A stretch of 64,000 bases of DNA from Dioscorea cayenensis subsp. rotundata. Taxonomy: Eukaryota > Streptophyta > Magnoliopsida > Dioscoreales > Dioscoreaceae. The notes below the pieces were generated by a model. The model saw only the letters and a list, made by a program, of their open reading frames with translations, ran no database searches and had not been told where the DNA came from. How positions within the stretch are numbered: the first letter of the stretch is position 1; the number at the start of each line of letters is the position of its first letter. Position numbers and translations under genes: made by a program. Of the stretch, positions 52,860 through 63,720 are shown in pieces. The stretch spans positions 4,526,001-4,590,000 of the forward strand of contig NC_052481.1 in assembly GCF_009730915.1 (NCBI RefSeq), given 5' to 3'.

Positions 52860-53470
52860 GCCTATGAATCTCTCTCTTGTGCACATCACATGAAAGATTC
52901 ACGAATGAGGATTTGGTTTTATAGCCATTTTGGCTGTAAAACCAAATACTTTATTTGTAGATTTTAAAAAGCATTTGAGATTCCAAATGCTACCCATTCA
53001 AACAAACAACCAAACTACTAATTTTAGCCTTTGAGATATTTGGAGACTTAGAGTTATATATAACTTCAAATACGAAGAAACAAGCACCACCTAAATGAAA
53101 AAAGTCATATTCAAGGGCCAAGGTTTGAAACATTTTTTTTATAAATGTGGATTCAGAATAATATAGATTCATGTAAATGCGAAACTTAGTCTTTTGTTTA
53201 GTTTATAAAAAATATTATGATAATATGTTACTAGCACTAATGAATATTTTATTCTTTTGTTTAGTTTAGACACAAGATTCCTGAGAATATATTTGAAGTA
53301 TTTGAAGTTCCTTGTAACTTCAAATACCCTATTCATGAAATACCTTGTTTGGTTTGCTGACTTTCAAATATCTTGTGTAACTTGAAACACCCCAATGACG
53401 TATTTGGACTTACACCAAAATTTGGGCATAAGTCCAAATCCTTGAAATTGGAAACTTCACGTGATTTCCT
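52860..53470. repeat. Palindrome-rich stretch, possible MITE
   Basis: Contains the hairpin atttggttttatagcc / ggctgtaaaaccaaat at 52911-52947 (one mismatch) and the perfect hairpin gtatttgaagtt / aacttcaaatac at 53298-53327, plus further ..caaata.. words in both orientations. Element boundaries are not clear. Confidence 0.4.
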
Positions 53471-53631
53471 AGACAGCTTGAGGGCCCGAAGGTAACTCCA
53501 GCCATCTCCATCTTCAACAATATTTTTTTCATCACTTCTGCATTTCCATTCGATTGGGCTTGGCCGAGAAGCCGCCTTCTCGTATTCTCTCTTCCCTAGA
53601 GATTAGGTTTTTTTTTTATCGAGATCATTCC

Positions 53632-54111
53632 ATGACAGAGAAGCACTTCAAGTACATGATCCTCGGCAGTGGCGTTGCAGTTGTGAACCTTTTTGTCTTA
53701 TTTTTACTTCCTGTATTTTTGATCAATTTCATTTCTTTTGATTTCAATCCCTTGCTGTGGTATCATCCAATTAGTCCTTTTTGGTAGAATTTATTGTGTG
53801 GGTTGATTTTTGATCTTTTGTAGCTGAATTGATTCTTCCTTTTGCCTTGTTTTCGTTAGATCGTTGTTATTTTTAATTCTGATGGTTTGATTGTTTTCTG
53901 TGAATCCAATTCCACGAGCTAGTATTTTGAACTTGTGTGTGTATGTGTGTGTGTGTTGAAAAGGTTTGGTAGCTATTTTTGTTTGTTCTTTGAGTGCTTA
54001 ATATTAAGGTTTTTCTTAAAAAACTTTTTATTATTACCATTGTTGGATAGGGATATGCTGCGAGGGAGTTTGCGAAGCTTGGAATTTTATTTGTGTTTGT
54101 TTGGTTTGAGT
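53632..54111 (+). pseudogene. Monodehydroascorbate reductase gene fragment
   Basis: A leader-like region is followed by ATG at 53632. Exon 1 (53632-53682) encodes TEKHFKYMILGSGVAV, the N-terminal Rossmann start of cytosolic/peroxisomal monodehydroascorbate reductase, ending at a donor gtgaacc. After a 368-bp intron, exon 2 begins at 54051 with GYAAREFAKLG, exactly the next residues of the family. The match then stops: instead of the KPGEL continuation the frame reads ILFVFVWFE and hits a stop at 54111. The remaining 400 or so residues are not in the window. The Gly-rich FAD loop carries GSG where GGG is usual. The kept intron argues for a DNA-level copy rather than a retrocopy. Confidence 0.75.
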
Positions 54112-54136
54112 GAGGATGAACAAATGCATAGTGGTC

Positions 54137-54138
<2 letters not shown>

Positions 54139-54187
<49 letters not shown>

Positions 54188-54215
54188 GATTATGATTATG
54201 ATTATTATTATTATT
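54139..54215. repeat. (ATT)n / (ATG)n microsatellite
   Basis: About 16 ATT units, then a few GAT/ATT units, directly after the reductase fragment. Confidence 0.9.
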
Positions 54216-54229
54216 TAAGTTCTGGTTGT

Positions 54230-55032
54230 AGGTTTGTTTTTGGGTGAATTGTGTGGTAAAAAAAAATCATGTAATTTCATCTTGTGACAAAGGTTTCAAT
54301 TTAGTTTTCTTATATGGCTTATTGTTTTTGAACAGAAGATATCATCTCTAATATTAACTGACTGCACATTGAATTGTGTTACCGCTTAAAATCAAATGCA
54401 ACAAAAATTGTAGATGTTTCAACACAACTTTGAATACCTAGTTTTTTTTATGTTAGATCTAATTCTTTTTAACACAACTTAGTAAATTGTATTCATGCTC
54501 TCTTCTCATATATATATATATGCCTTTAATTAAGTCTTATTGTTTTTAATTGTTCCTTCTTCAAGAGCATGGGTGTTGTTTCATATATATGATGATCAGG
54601 TCAACTTGCTGCTTTAATTACTCATCAACAAGCTCATCACAAAGTTTACAAGCATTCACTCCATCATAGATAGGTACTGATCATCTCATTTTAAATCTTT
54701 AGTTTCTTCAACATGCATGTACTCTCATGATCATTTATTTCTTATCTCTATTTTCTCTTGTTTTTGTTCTTCATATGATGATGATGATGATAATGATAAT
54801 GATGATGATCAGCATGCACATATAGCAGCATCAGAGAATAAAAAAAGGATATAGATGTGGAACTTGTGTGGGGTATTATTCACCATCTCCACATCTTCTG
54901 TACATTGTTCTTCTTTATCTATTTATTTATTTCTTTCTTTTTTGAATTCCAGTACATGCAAACCATAAAATACCATTAATTCATGAATTCAAACATTGTT
55001 CAATAACTTGCTGCATTCATTGTCACATGTTC

Positions 55033-55063
<31 letters not shown>

Positions 55064-55195
55064 TTGTTGCTTCGAAAAAAGTCAAATGCAAAGCAAAGAG
55101 AGTATATGACAGACCTTAGGAAAATGTTTATAAGATCCGGATGTTGGTACTTAATTGTGATAAATCCATAATGGTTGTTTCTTTTATGCCTTCAA
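54230..55195. other. AT-rich intergenic DNA
   Basis: No gene found. It contains (GAT)n-like blocks near 54776-54812 and a (TA)n run at 55033-55059. Confidence 0.5.
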
Positions 55196-55201
55196 TGTAT
55201 G

Positions 55202-56224
55202 TGTTGGGGTTTTCCAGGCTATGTAACAATGAAAAAACCTGTGGAAGCACTGTAGTAATGTTATTGTTCACTATATTGTAGCATTGTTACTATTCTTGTG
55301 TGGTCCATCTACGGGCGCACACTTGCACTCACACCCTTCTGTCTATCCTCTGCGGGCTCTCTGCAGCCCACACAGTCTTTTGCCAACAAGGTATTGTAGC
55401 AACTTACTGTTTATGGTAATGTTCACCATATTTTAGCAAAATCACTGTTCATGTGCGGGCTTTGTGCGGCCTAGAATTGCTCGTACACCTCTCTACCAAC
55501 TTTGTGCGTCCTGTGTGTGGCCCGCATACCTTACAACCAAGCTTGTAGAGGTTCCTTCAGGCTTCTATTGTCTTCCCAAGCCTTCTACAACTCTTCAAAG
55601 CTTCAAAACAACCTTAAAACCCTATCAAACCTCTTAATTCCTGTTAGAATGAGATGATCAAACGTACAACAATGTAAGACAATGATTTTAGCATAGAAAA
55701 CCCTTCGAATTGAGAGAATAACCACAAGACTCCTTAGAGTCTCTTACAAAGCTTCTTGATCTCTCTAGCTAACTAGAGGCATACAAACTCTAAGACAAGA
55801 GTATTCAAGCGAGAGACCACCAACACACATGCATACATCTTCATCTTCATACAAGATGGATACAATGACATCAATAAGGATTTAGGAAAATCACCTCAAA
55901 GGATTAGATGGCTTACTAGCAAGGCTACTCTACCCACGAATGTGGGTGAAATCCGGTGTCGTTCGCCATCGGATCTTCTTGCCAAGATTTGCTTTAATCC
56001 CCTTCTCCTTCCTTTTCTTGGTTTCTTTCTTCCCTCACTCTCTTGTCTCTCTCTCTTCCTCACTCAATGAATAAGAGTTTTACTCAAATAAGGTTTCATG
56101 TGAAAACCCAACTTTGCCCTTGCCTTTTCCACCAATTGACATAGCTTCTTTTTTTTTTTTTCATTCTTACATTGGGCCAAAGCCCAACTTATTTTTTTTT
56201 AGCCTAAATGGCTGAAACCCAACA
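55202..56224. mobile_element. Probable solo LTR
   Basis: 1023 bp starting TGTTGGGG and ending ..CCCAACA, i.e. TG..CA ends with a 7-bp inverted repeat. The flanks are gtatg (55197-55201) and atatg (56225-56229), a 5-bp target duplication with one mismatch. The inside has no coding, is less AT-rich than its surroundings, and has C/T-rich stretches. No second copy or internal domain lies next to it, so it is read as a solo LTR. The superfamily is unknown. Confidence 0.55.
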
Positions 56225-56289
56225 ATATGCAATCAGGCCATGTGGTTTCTCTCTATGAATGTCTAAAGCCAAGGCTTTTGGAATCCCAT

Positions 56290-56291
<2 letters not shown>

Positions 56292-56341
<50 letters not shown>
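56292..56341. repeat. (CT)n microsatellite
   Basis: About 25 CT units. The Leu-Ser repeat frames across it are artefacts. Confidence 0.95.
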
Positions 56342-56344
<3 letters not shown>

Positions 56345-57015
56345 TCTATCACAAGGTACTGTTTCTTTCATGTTTTATAAAGCATCTTCAATTATGTACT
56401 TACTCATACATGTTTCATCCACATCTTTGTTAGATTTCCCCCCCAAAAAAAAAAACCAATTCAAGTAGAAGCTTGTCTTGTTTATGTCTGAATTATGTTG
56501 GAAGTTGTGTTAGTTGCTACACTTTTTTTTCTAATTGCACACTCTATGTATGTTAGTGTTATGTTTCTTTTAGTTAACTTATTTCTATGCTATTATCATG
56601 TTGAATGCCAATCTTTGATGCTAATTTTGCTAGAAAATAGAAGCGAGGATGACAACAGCAAAACCAACCATACCCCATTGATACAAACTTGTCTTGAAAT
56701 ACTCCCATTTTGCAGCAATAAATTCGTTTTGTTTTGATTTTAGTGCTGAATATAAAGCATGTGCAAGTACCTTGAATTACATCTTGCTCATGATTTTTAG
56801 ATTAACCTCATCTTTAATTTCAACAGTATATAACGGCTCTCAACCCCCATTTTTAATGTGGAGGACTCAAATTTTTTTTTATACATAATGACTCTCAATC
56901 CTTTGCTAAATTAATGCATATATTTGGTCTCTTTTTCTTTCTGCTTAGGTTGAAGATGCCGTTGCTATTTCCATTGAGGCATTAAGCTTCTGAAGGATTA
57001 TATATATATATATAT
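56345..57015. other. Intergenic DNA, no gene recognised
   Basis: A short acceptor-like site followed by VEDAVAISIEALSF and a stop (56949-56993) looks exon-like, but no partner exon was found. Confidence 0.35.
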
Positions 57016-57019
57016 TACT

Positions 57020-59885
57020 ATGTAGAACTTATATCTAATTCGACAATGTCTTGTAGTAATTGGTTTTGGCTTTGTTGATTATTCCCTGCTTGTATTGTAT
57101 AATTTGACATAATTTTTAAGCAACCAGTCACCGGTAGAGAATTCCTAGATATTAAGAAGGCTAGTACCTCCAATAGATAGCAGACTTGTAACACTTGCAC
57201 AGGAGGTGCTCAGCAGTCTCAAGAACTAAACAATAGAATGGGCATGACATGGAGGGCCAAATGGATAAGCTATATAGATAGGCAAATGTCAAAATTGTGC
57301 TTTGGCAGAGTCTCCACATAACAACCTTAACCTTGGGAGCCACCTCAAGCCTTCATAAGGCCATTTAACCATTCCATTTATCACTGTGTCCATGTTTATT
57401 CAAGTGGTTATAAATAGCCCTAACAAGCTTACTATCATTGGAAATAGGTTGCCGAATTATGAGGTTCTAACAATCCATATCAAGTTCCAACTTAATAAGC
57501 CTATCTCAATCCAGATGATTCCCAAAGTAGTGCATAGAATTGTCTATGTCAAGGCTATCTCATTAACAAAATGATTTATAGAATAAGCTTAAGAAGATAA
57601 ATGCATATTAAAAAAAATGTTATCTTTAATGTTAAAGAAATATTAGATAGCCATGGATCAACTAGGATCAATTCATGAAGTAGGGGTTACAAACGCTGAT
57701 CCACAAGTTTGAGCAAATAATCTTAGCAACTTCGCACACCAATTTACAAAAAGATGATGATTTTGGAACATCTAAATAATTCTAGATATGAAGACACCAT
57801 ACATCAAGTTAAAGATCTCAGCCCAATTTTTTTTTATCACCATTCAGAAGGGAAAACAATATTTTTTTTTAGCCATAAGAGCATCTTTAGCAACCCTATG
57901 ATCTCGGATACCCACCATTAGTCTTGTCAAGTGTAGCATTGTTCCATGCAAAAGAATGGATGCTGCTACATTTTGCCACCCTTAGACCAAAACAAATTCC
58001 AACACACTTGGAAATCTTGTTAAAAACTAAATCAGAAACTTAAGTGGAATAAAGAAGGTAATTATAAATGGAAAATAAGGAGTTATAAGGTGGGCTAACT
58101 TGCAAGCATAAGAAAGACTAGAATGATTCTCAACACCAATAGTTCTATTAACTTTATTGGTCAATATATACTAATAATGGTTTATAGATAATCTATTTAG
58201 GGCATAAGAACACCTAAGTATTTAAAAGGAAAGGAACCAACCCTCATGCCTAAAATTCTCATGATAGCTCTTGACAATTGCCAATTGCACTAGGAAGGGA
58301 AGTGAATGGTAGACTTAGCAAGATTAGGTCTTTGATCAGTGAGATTATGATTAGTGTTCAAACTAAGAAGCCAAGCCCTAGCAACAACCCTAGTGGCCCT
58401 AGTTATAATAATCAAATCATTACTGAATGTACAATAAATGATTAAAATTATTGCTTAACCTACTATCATAATGAAAAATAAGATTAAGGTTCAAAGCATA
58501 ATTCATAAGAGCAAAAAAATTTTGAGACACCAAAAGAAAGAAATATGGAGAAATGGAATCATCATGTCTAAGACCTCTAGAAGTTTTGAGCCAGTTAGAT
58601 GGTTGGTCATTAATAATAAAGAACAACTACAAGAAGTAATACAAGCTTTGATACAATAAATTCAAGGCTCCATAAATTCTATTTTTAAGAATGGCATGAA
58701 CAACATTTCATTCCATTAAGTCACAAGCTTTTGCGATATCTACTTTAATAATCATTCTAGGCAAGGAGTACTATGTATCCTTTTCTAAACAATGAAATAC
58801 TTCTGGAATGGCTATAATATTATCCACAACAGATCACCTACCCAAAGAACCAGTTTGTTCAAGGCCAATGAGGTTATGGATCACTTTTTCATGGTGATTT
58901 GCAATTATCTTCAGTGGAAATAATTTTATAGGAAATTTTGCTGAAAGAAATTGGTATATAATCCAATGTTGTCAGACCCGGACCGGCCCGGCCGGTTCAA
59001 TCGGAAAAACCGGGAACCAGCTATGTGGCCGGCCCGGGTATACCCCATTGACCCGAGTATTAAAAAACCCGGTGTTAACCCGGTGACCGGGCGGTTCAAA
59101 CGGGAACCGGTTGACCCGGCCGGGTCAATCGGGTCACAAATTTTAAATTTTTTTTACAATATTTAATAATTTATTATTATTTTCTCATTAAAAACCACAA
59201 AATCGTGTATATTTATTAATATTAATTTATAATTTATAATCAATAAATAGAATTACAATATATATATATATATATATACCAACAAAAATTAACATTTAAA
59301 AAAATAAAAATATATTAATGTATTATGTAAATACTTTCTAAAAAAATTTAATTTATTAAGAAAAATAAAACAATAAATGAGTGTAATTTTTATTATAAAA
59401 AAATATAAAAATTAAAGTATTCTAATTAAATAAAAAAATATAAGAAAATTTAAAACAAAATAAAAACTAAATTGAGATATAAGAATTAGTGAATTAAATT
59501 TCTTATTTATTTTAACAAAATCAACCAATAAACAAATAAATAAATAAATAACACCGAGAGAAGTTCGATAATTATATATTAATATATTAAATTTGTAAAT
59601 ATTTAAAAAATGTAAAAATAAATGACAAAATTAGAAAACTCTACTGTATATAAGGTCATTTATCAATTTAAATATCAAATTTGAGTAGATTTTTATAATA
59701 TAATTATGGATTTAATATTATATTTGCTTATTATTAATTATTATAATTTTTTTTATATTTAATTATTGACCCCGGTTCAACCCCGGTTCAACCCGGTTGA
59801 ACCCATTGACCCCTGACCCCTGAGCTTAGCTGGGTCATTGCCCGGGCCGGGTCTGACAACCTTGATATAATCAAAAACAATTTTA
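57020..59885 (-). mobile_element. Decayed L1-type LINE, interrupted by a MITE
   Basis: On the - strand, scattered reverse-transcriptase motifs can be read across frames: a block like FDYIPISFSKISYKIIS just either side of the MITE (about 59885-59865 and 58963-58910), GLEQTGSLGRWSVVDNIIA near 58860, IIKVDIAKACDLMEWN near 58740, SRGLRHDDSISPYFF near 58570, and a zf-RVT-like end (MWRLCQSTIL..CPFYCLVLETAEHLLCKC) at 57343-57161. Numerous stops and shifts show an old copy. The coding sense resumes across the hAT MITE at 58964-59864, which places the LINE insertion earlier. Confidence 0.72.
58964..59864. mobile_element. hAT-type MITE with CCCGG-rich ends
   Basis: 901 bp flanked by the perfect 8-bp duplication ATATAATC (58956-58963 and 59865-59872). 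Terminal inverted repeats CAA(T/G)GTTGTCAGACCCGG match at 17 of 18 bases. The outer 150-180 bp on the left and about 100 bp on the right are GC-rich with repeated ACCCGG/CCGGGT and GGTTCAACC words in both orientations. The 600-bp core is almost pure A/T with no frame. An 8-bp duplication with CA-starting ends defines the hAT superfamily. Confidence 0.88.
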
Positions 59886-59897
59886 GGGGTGTCAAAT

Positions 59898-60318
59898 GTA
59901 ACATCCCTGAAATTAAAAACTCAACCTAAATTAGCATTAAAAATTACTATTGTGCATATTTAAACTAAAATGGTACAAATATTGAGTAAATGTATTTTAA
60001 AAAGTCATTAATAAGTCATGGGGCTAAAAACAATAGTAAATGTCGGGGATCACTGTGAAAAAAAGGGGCTAACATAAAGTTAAAAAAAATTTTGGGTGTC
60101 AATGTGAATATATATATATATATATATATAAGCCTCTTAACCCAAGAGTTGCTCCACTTCTTTTTAGCTAGAATGCCAGCACAACGTCCATGTGCGCATT
60201 GAGGAGTTGGTATTCCTTATGAGGAACCTCCTCCTGTCAAACCTCTTTCCCCCCTAGGCAAGAGGTCAGTTCAGGACATGATCCCACTGTGGTAGCATTA
60301 GTGCATGCTCCCAGTGTC
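59898..60318 (+). mobile_element. Possible Gypsy-type LTR fragment
   Basis: Starts TGTAACATCCCTG, like the start of many plant chromovirus LTRs (TGTAACACCC). It has a TA-rich TATA region (atatatatataagcc) near 60110-60132 followed by a leader-like stretch, and is cut off by the hAT element. The short frame from the ATG at about 60174 has an early stop. No matching second LTR is present. Confidence 0.35.
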
Positions 60319-63300
60319 TAGTGGTGTCAAATGGGCCATGCCGGTCCGGGCCCGGCATGGCCAGGCACGATTTGGGCCGTGCCCAGCCTAGGCACGAAGC
60401 TATAGTCTCGTGCTCGGGCTGGGCACGGCCCGAACCCGCCGGGCCGAGCCGGGGTTCCAGTAGCTCGTGGGTCGGCCCAAAGACGCTGCCCGGTTCGGGC
60501 CGTGCCAGCCTAGGCACGCGGGCCGGCCCGCAATGGTCCAATTTTTATTTATTTTTAATTTTTTGTTTTATGAGTATTAAAAGTTTGAATTTATTTTTTC
60601 TTTTTGCTTTGAAGGAAAGACATCTTTACCCATCCCAACAACTATCTAACGGCTAGTTTTATGGGTATTTTAGTCTTTTTGGTGTAGATGACAATTTTGC
60701 CCTTTACAACAACTATAAACGGCTAGTTTATGAGGGCATTTTTGGAATGAAAATATTTAAAAAAATTATAAATACCCATAAATTCAAACTAAAATTTCCA
60801 CACCAAACTCTCTCATCTCTCAATCTAATTCTCTCTTTGCTTCTAAGTGCAACTTCCAAGCTTCAAGCCTTCAAGTTTGCAAATCCAAGTTTCAAGTTCT
60901 TCATCAAGTATTTCAATTGCACTCAAAAGAAAATCAGCACCAAAAATTGACTTTCTAAATTATTTGTTAAAGCAATTGAGGTAATCCGTTGTTCTTAATT
61001 TTTAATTTTCATAATGGCCGGTTCTTCTCCCAACTTTCCCTCCGATAATTCTCCATTTGGTTTTTATCAAAATACCTCGTTCAATTCTCTGGATGATGAT
61101 GTTGAGCATGTTATTGAGACCCCAAATATTGGGCCATCAAGTAACAACCCTCAAAGCTCTAGAAAATGAACTTCCGAGGTTTGGCAATTTTATGATATTG
61201 TTGATTTTCCGAACAAAGGCACTCGGGTGGTTTGTAAAAAATGTAAAAAAGATTTTTCTTGCCAAACTTCAGGGGGGATGGGGCATTTAAAAAGACATGC
61301 CGACAAGCATGCCGCAAAGCCACACGATCCCACCCAAACGCAAATTAGTTTTACCGATTCGAGTATGGGAAATTTTATTTTTAATAATGAAAATGCAAGA
61401 AAAGAAGTTGCAACATTTATTGTTCAAAATGAGCAACCATTTATCTTGCCGAAAATCCCGCTTTTATAAAAATGCTTATTTGAGGTTTTAATCTTAATTT
61501 TAAATCGGTTTCAAGAAATACTATGAGAAAATATTATCTTATTATTTATGATGATTATAAACAAAAATTAATTTTTGAATTATCTTCTTGTTCTTTTAAA
61601 ATTTCTCTTACTTCGGATATTTGGTCTTCTCAATTTTGAACAAATTATCTTTGTGTTACCGCTCACTATATTGATAATAATTGGGTTTTGTAAAAGTGCA
61701 TTTTAAGTTTTTTTTGAATTAGAACACCGCCATACTGCAAGTGTTATTGCAAGTTATATAACTCGGGCTGTTAATGAGTATAATATTTTGAATTCTATAT
61801 TTTCAATTTCTTTGGATAATGCTTCGGCAAATAACAATGCGGTCGATATTTTAATAATGAATTTAATGCCTTTATTTTCCGGGGCTTTTTTTCATGTGCG
61901 TTGTGCATGCCATGTTTTGAATTTATGTGTTAAAGATGGTTTAAAAATAATCGAGCCCCATATTAAAAAAGTTCAAAATTCTATTTTGTATGTTCGAAAT
62001 GGTTCAACCCGAAGACATGATTTTCAAACTTATTGTTCGGAAAAGGGGGAGAAAATGTAAAAGATACATCATTGATGTTGAGCATAGGTGGAATTCAACT
62101 TATGAAATGTTGGAGTGTGCTTATAATGATAGAGATATTATTTCTATGTTTGTTAATGAGAGATTTCCCGAAGATCATGTCACTAATTATGATTGGGAAG
62201 TTAGCCATTTAATTAAGGATTTTTTGGAAATTTTTTATGCTTCAACTAATATTTTGTCCAGTGTTTATTATTCCACTTCATCTATTATTGTCAACCAAAT
62301 ATTTTTTATTAGTGAGGTTTTTGCAAAATATAGAGAAGACCCTAATTTTGCTCCTATTATTGCTCCCATGGAGGAAAAATTTAAAAAATATTTTGGAAAA
62401 ATCGAACCACTTCCTATTTTAGCTATGTTTCTTGACCCACATTTTAAAATTGATGGCACTTTCTGCATAATTGATTCTTATGATAATAATATGGGTCTTG
62501 ATCATTCTTTTTTGAAAGAAAATTATCGTTCTTTATTTTATGACATTTATAATGAATATAATAGAATATATGGTGATAGAAGGACTTTTAATATGCCTCA
62601 ATCTAGTGAAAGTTCCTCTTCAAGCACCAAAAATAGATCCACCACTTATGTTGTAAATATAATTAAAATTCTTTTTTCCATGGGTGCTTCTTCTTCTTCT
62701 AATATTAGTACTTCTTCTACTTCTCATGAAATAAATCATTATTTAAATAATAATAATAATAATAATTTCCTTACATTGGAAGAAATGGATAAGTTTGATA
62801 TTTTGGCATGGTGGAAACAACAGGCGCATAGTTATCTTGTACTTGCCGCCATGGCTTGTGATCTGTTAACTCCACTGATGTCTACAGTAGCATTGGAGTC
62901 TTGTTTTAGTGCAGGAAAAAGAGTATTGGATGATAGGAGGAGCAGAATGAATAATCAAACAATGCAAATGTGCATATGTTTGAAGGATTGGCTAGATGCT
63001 GAAGATAGATTGCAAGGGCAAATAGAACAATTCACCCCTGATGACGGCGGAGAAGGCATATATATTGACGTAGAAGAAATAAATTGATGAGCCTCAAGCT
63101 TGCAAGATGTAAACAAGATGCCAAGATTAATCTTTTTTATTGTTTCAAATGTTCAAATAAAAAAAAAGATAAGTATTTTGAGTTTATTTCATAATTCAAA
63201 TGATATTAATTATTATTTTTGTTATTTTTTACTTTTTAGACTTTTATTTAAATATAATATATATTTAACTAATTTAAGACTTTTAAGTATCTTGTGACTT
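60319..63300 (+). mobile_element. hAT transposon, decayed, right end not found
   Basis: The left end reads TAGTGGTGTCAAATGGGCC, a hAT-like start. It is followed by 220 bp packed with GGCACG/CGTGCC and GGCCCG words in both orientations, the subterminal repeats of this class. The transposase gene follows. No matching right end (ending ..TTTGACACC) was found before 63.34 kb, where a different, GC-richer sequence begins, so the 3' end is missing or replaced. Confidence 0.72.
61014..63087 (+). pseudogene. hAT transposase (BED finger, Dimer_Tnp_hAT)
   Basis: The ATG at 61014 opens MAGSSPNFPSDN. The frame meets TGA at 61167 just before the BED zinc finger (CKKC...H....H, 61227-61320), then resumes. 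A frame change near 61455, TGA at 61637 and TAA at 61691 follow in the middle part (SLTSDIWSSQF, NYLCVTAHYID). Then SLDNASANN..HVRCACHVLNLCVKDGL at 61806-61955, and a 365-codon frame at 61990-63087 with FLDPHFKID and the C-terminal dimerisation domain (STVALESCFSAGKRVLDDRRSRM). TGA and TAA at these sites are what CGA and CAA would give by C-to-T change. Clearly inactive, but all domains are present in order. Confidence 0.85.
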
Positions 63301-63567
63301 CACTGACTTCAGTTGTATTCTCATTTCTGATTTCTCATTAGGGTTTGCCTCCCCGCACAACCGCACTTGGCTTCAATAGCAGCCTCCTCATTAACCTTAC
63401 CGTGCTTGACGCTGCCGTACTTTGTACTAGAGGGGTCTCAAGGACGGGATTGCGCTCGACGCTGACACCGGGGGGAACAGCAAAGAGTGGGCAGGCTGCG
63501 ACGTGAGGGGTGGGCTGTGAGAGGGGGAACGACAGGTGGGGCATATCAGAGAGGTGGGGCTGCGCAG

Positions 63568-63720
63568 TCACCGGTTGGAGAAGATGGAGCCGTGCTCGAT
63601 TAGGAGTTTGTGGGCGAGGGATCGATCGAAGACGAAGATGAAAGGGCGAGATCTGAGTGAGGATGAAGGAGATGGTGATGAGAATGAAGAGCCAGAGCTC
63701 CATTGTTGCTGCTGCTTTTT
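63568..63720 (-). pseudogene. Cytochrome P450-like fragment
   Basis: On the - strand a short stretch reads LRSRPFIFVFDRSLAHKLLI then EHGSIFSNR and a stop. This resembles the N-terminal region of plant A-type P450s (SRP.IF..DR.LAH..L...G..F..RP). The continuation to 63340 is GC-rich and partly open but does not follow the family. It is a fragment, perhaps continuing beyond the window edge. Alternative: an unrelated exon; the + strand also has an open frame here (MEPCSIRSLWARDRSK..) with no recognised domain. Confidence 0.4.

Noticed and set aside
53935..54189. 84-codon + strand frame ending in poly-Leu
   Set aside because: It runs through an intron and the ATT microsatellite; the Leu run is an artefact.
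56949..56993. Exon-like VEDAVAISIEALSF with an acceptor in front
   Set aside because: It does not match monodehydroascorbate reductase, and no other exon of any gene was found nearby.
60174..60300. ATG followed by a Pro-rich frame as a gag start
   Set aside because: A TGA follows after nine codons and no gag domain can be read. Kept only as part of a possible LTR fragment.
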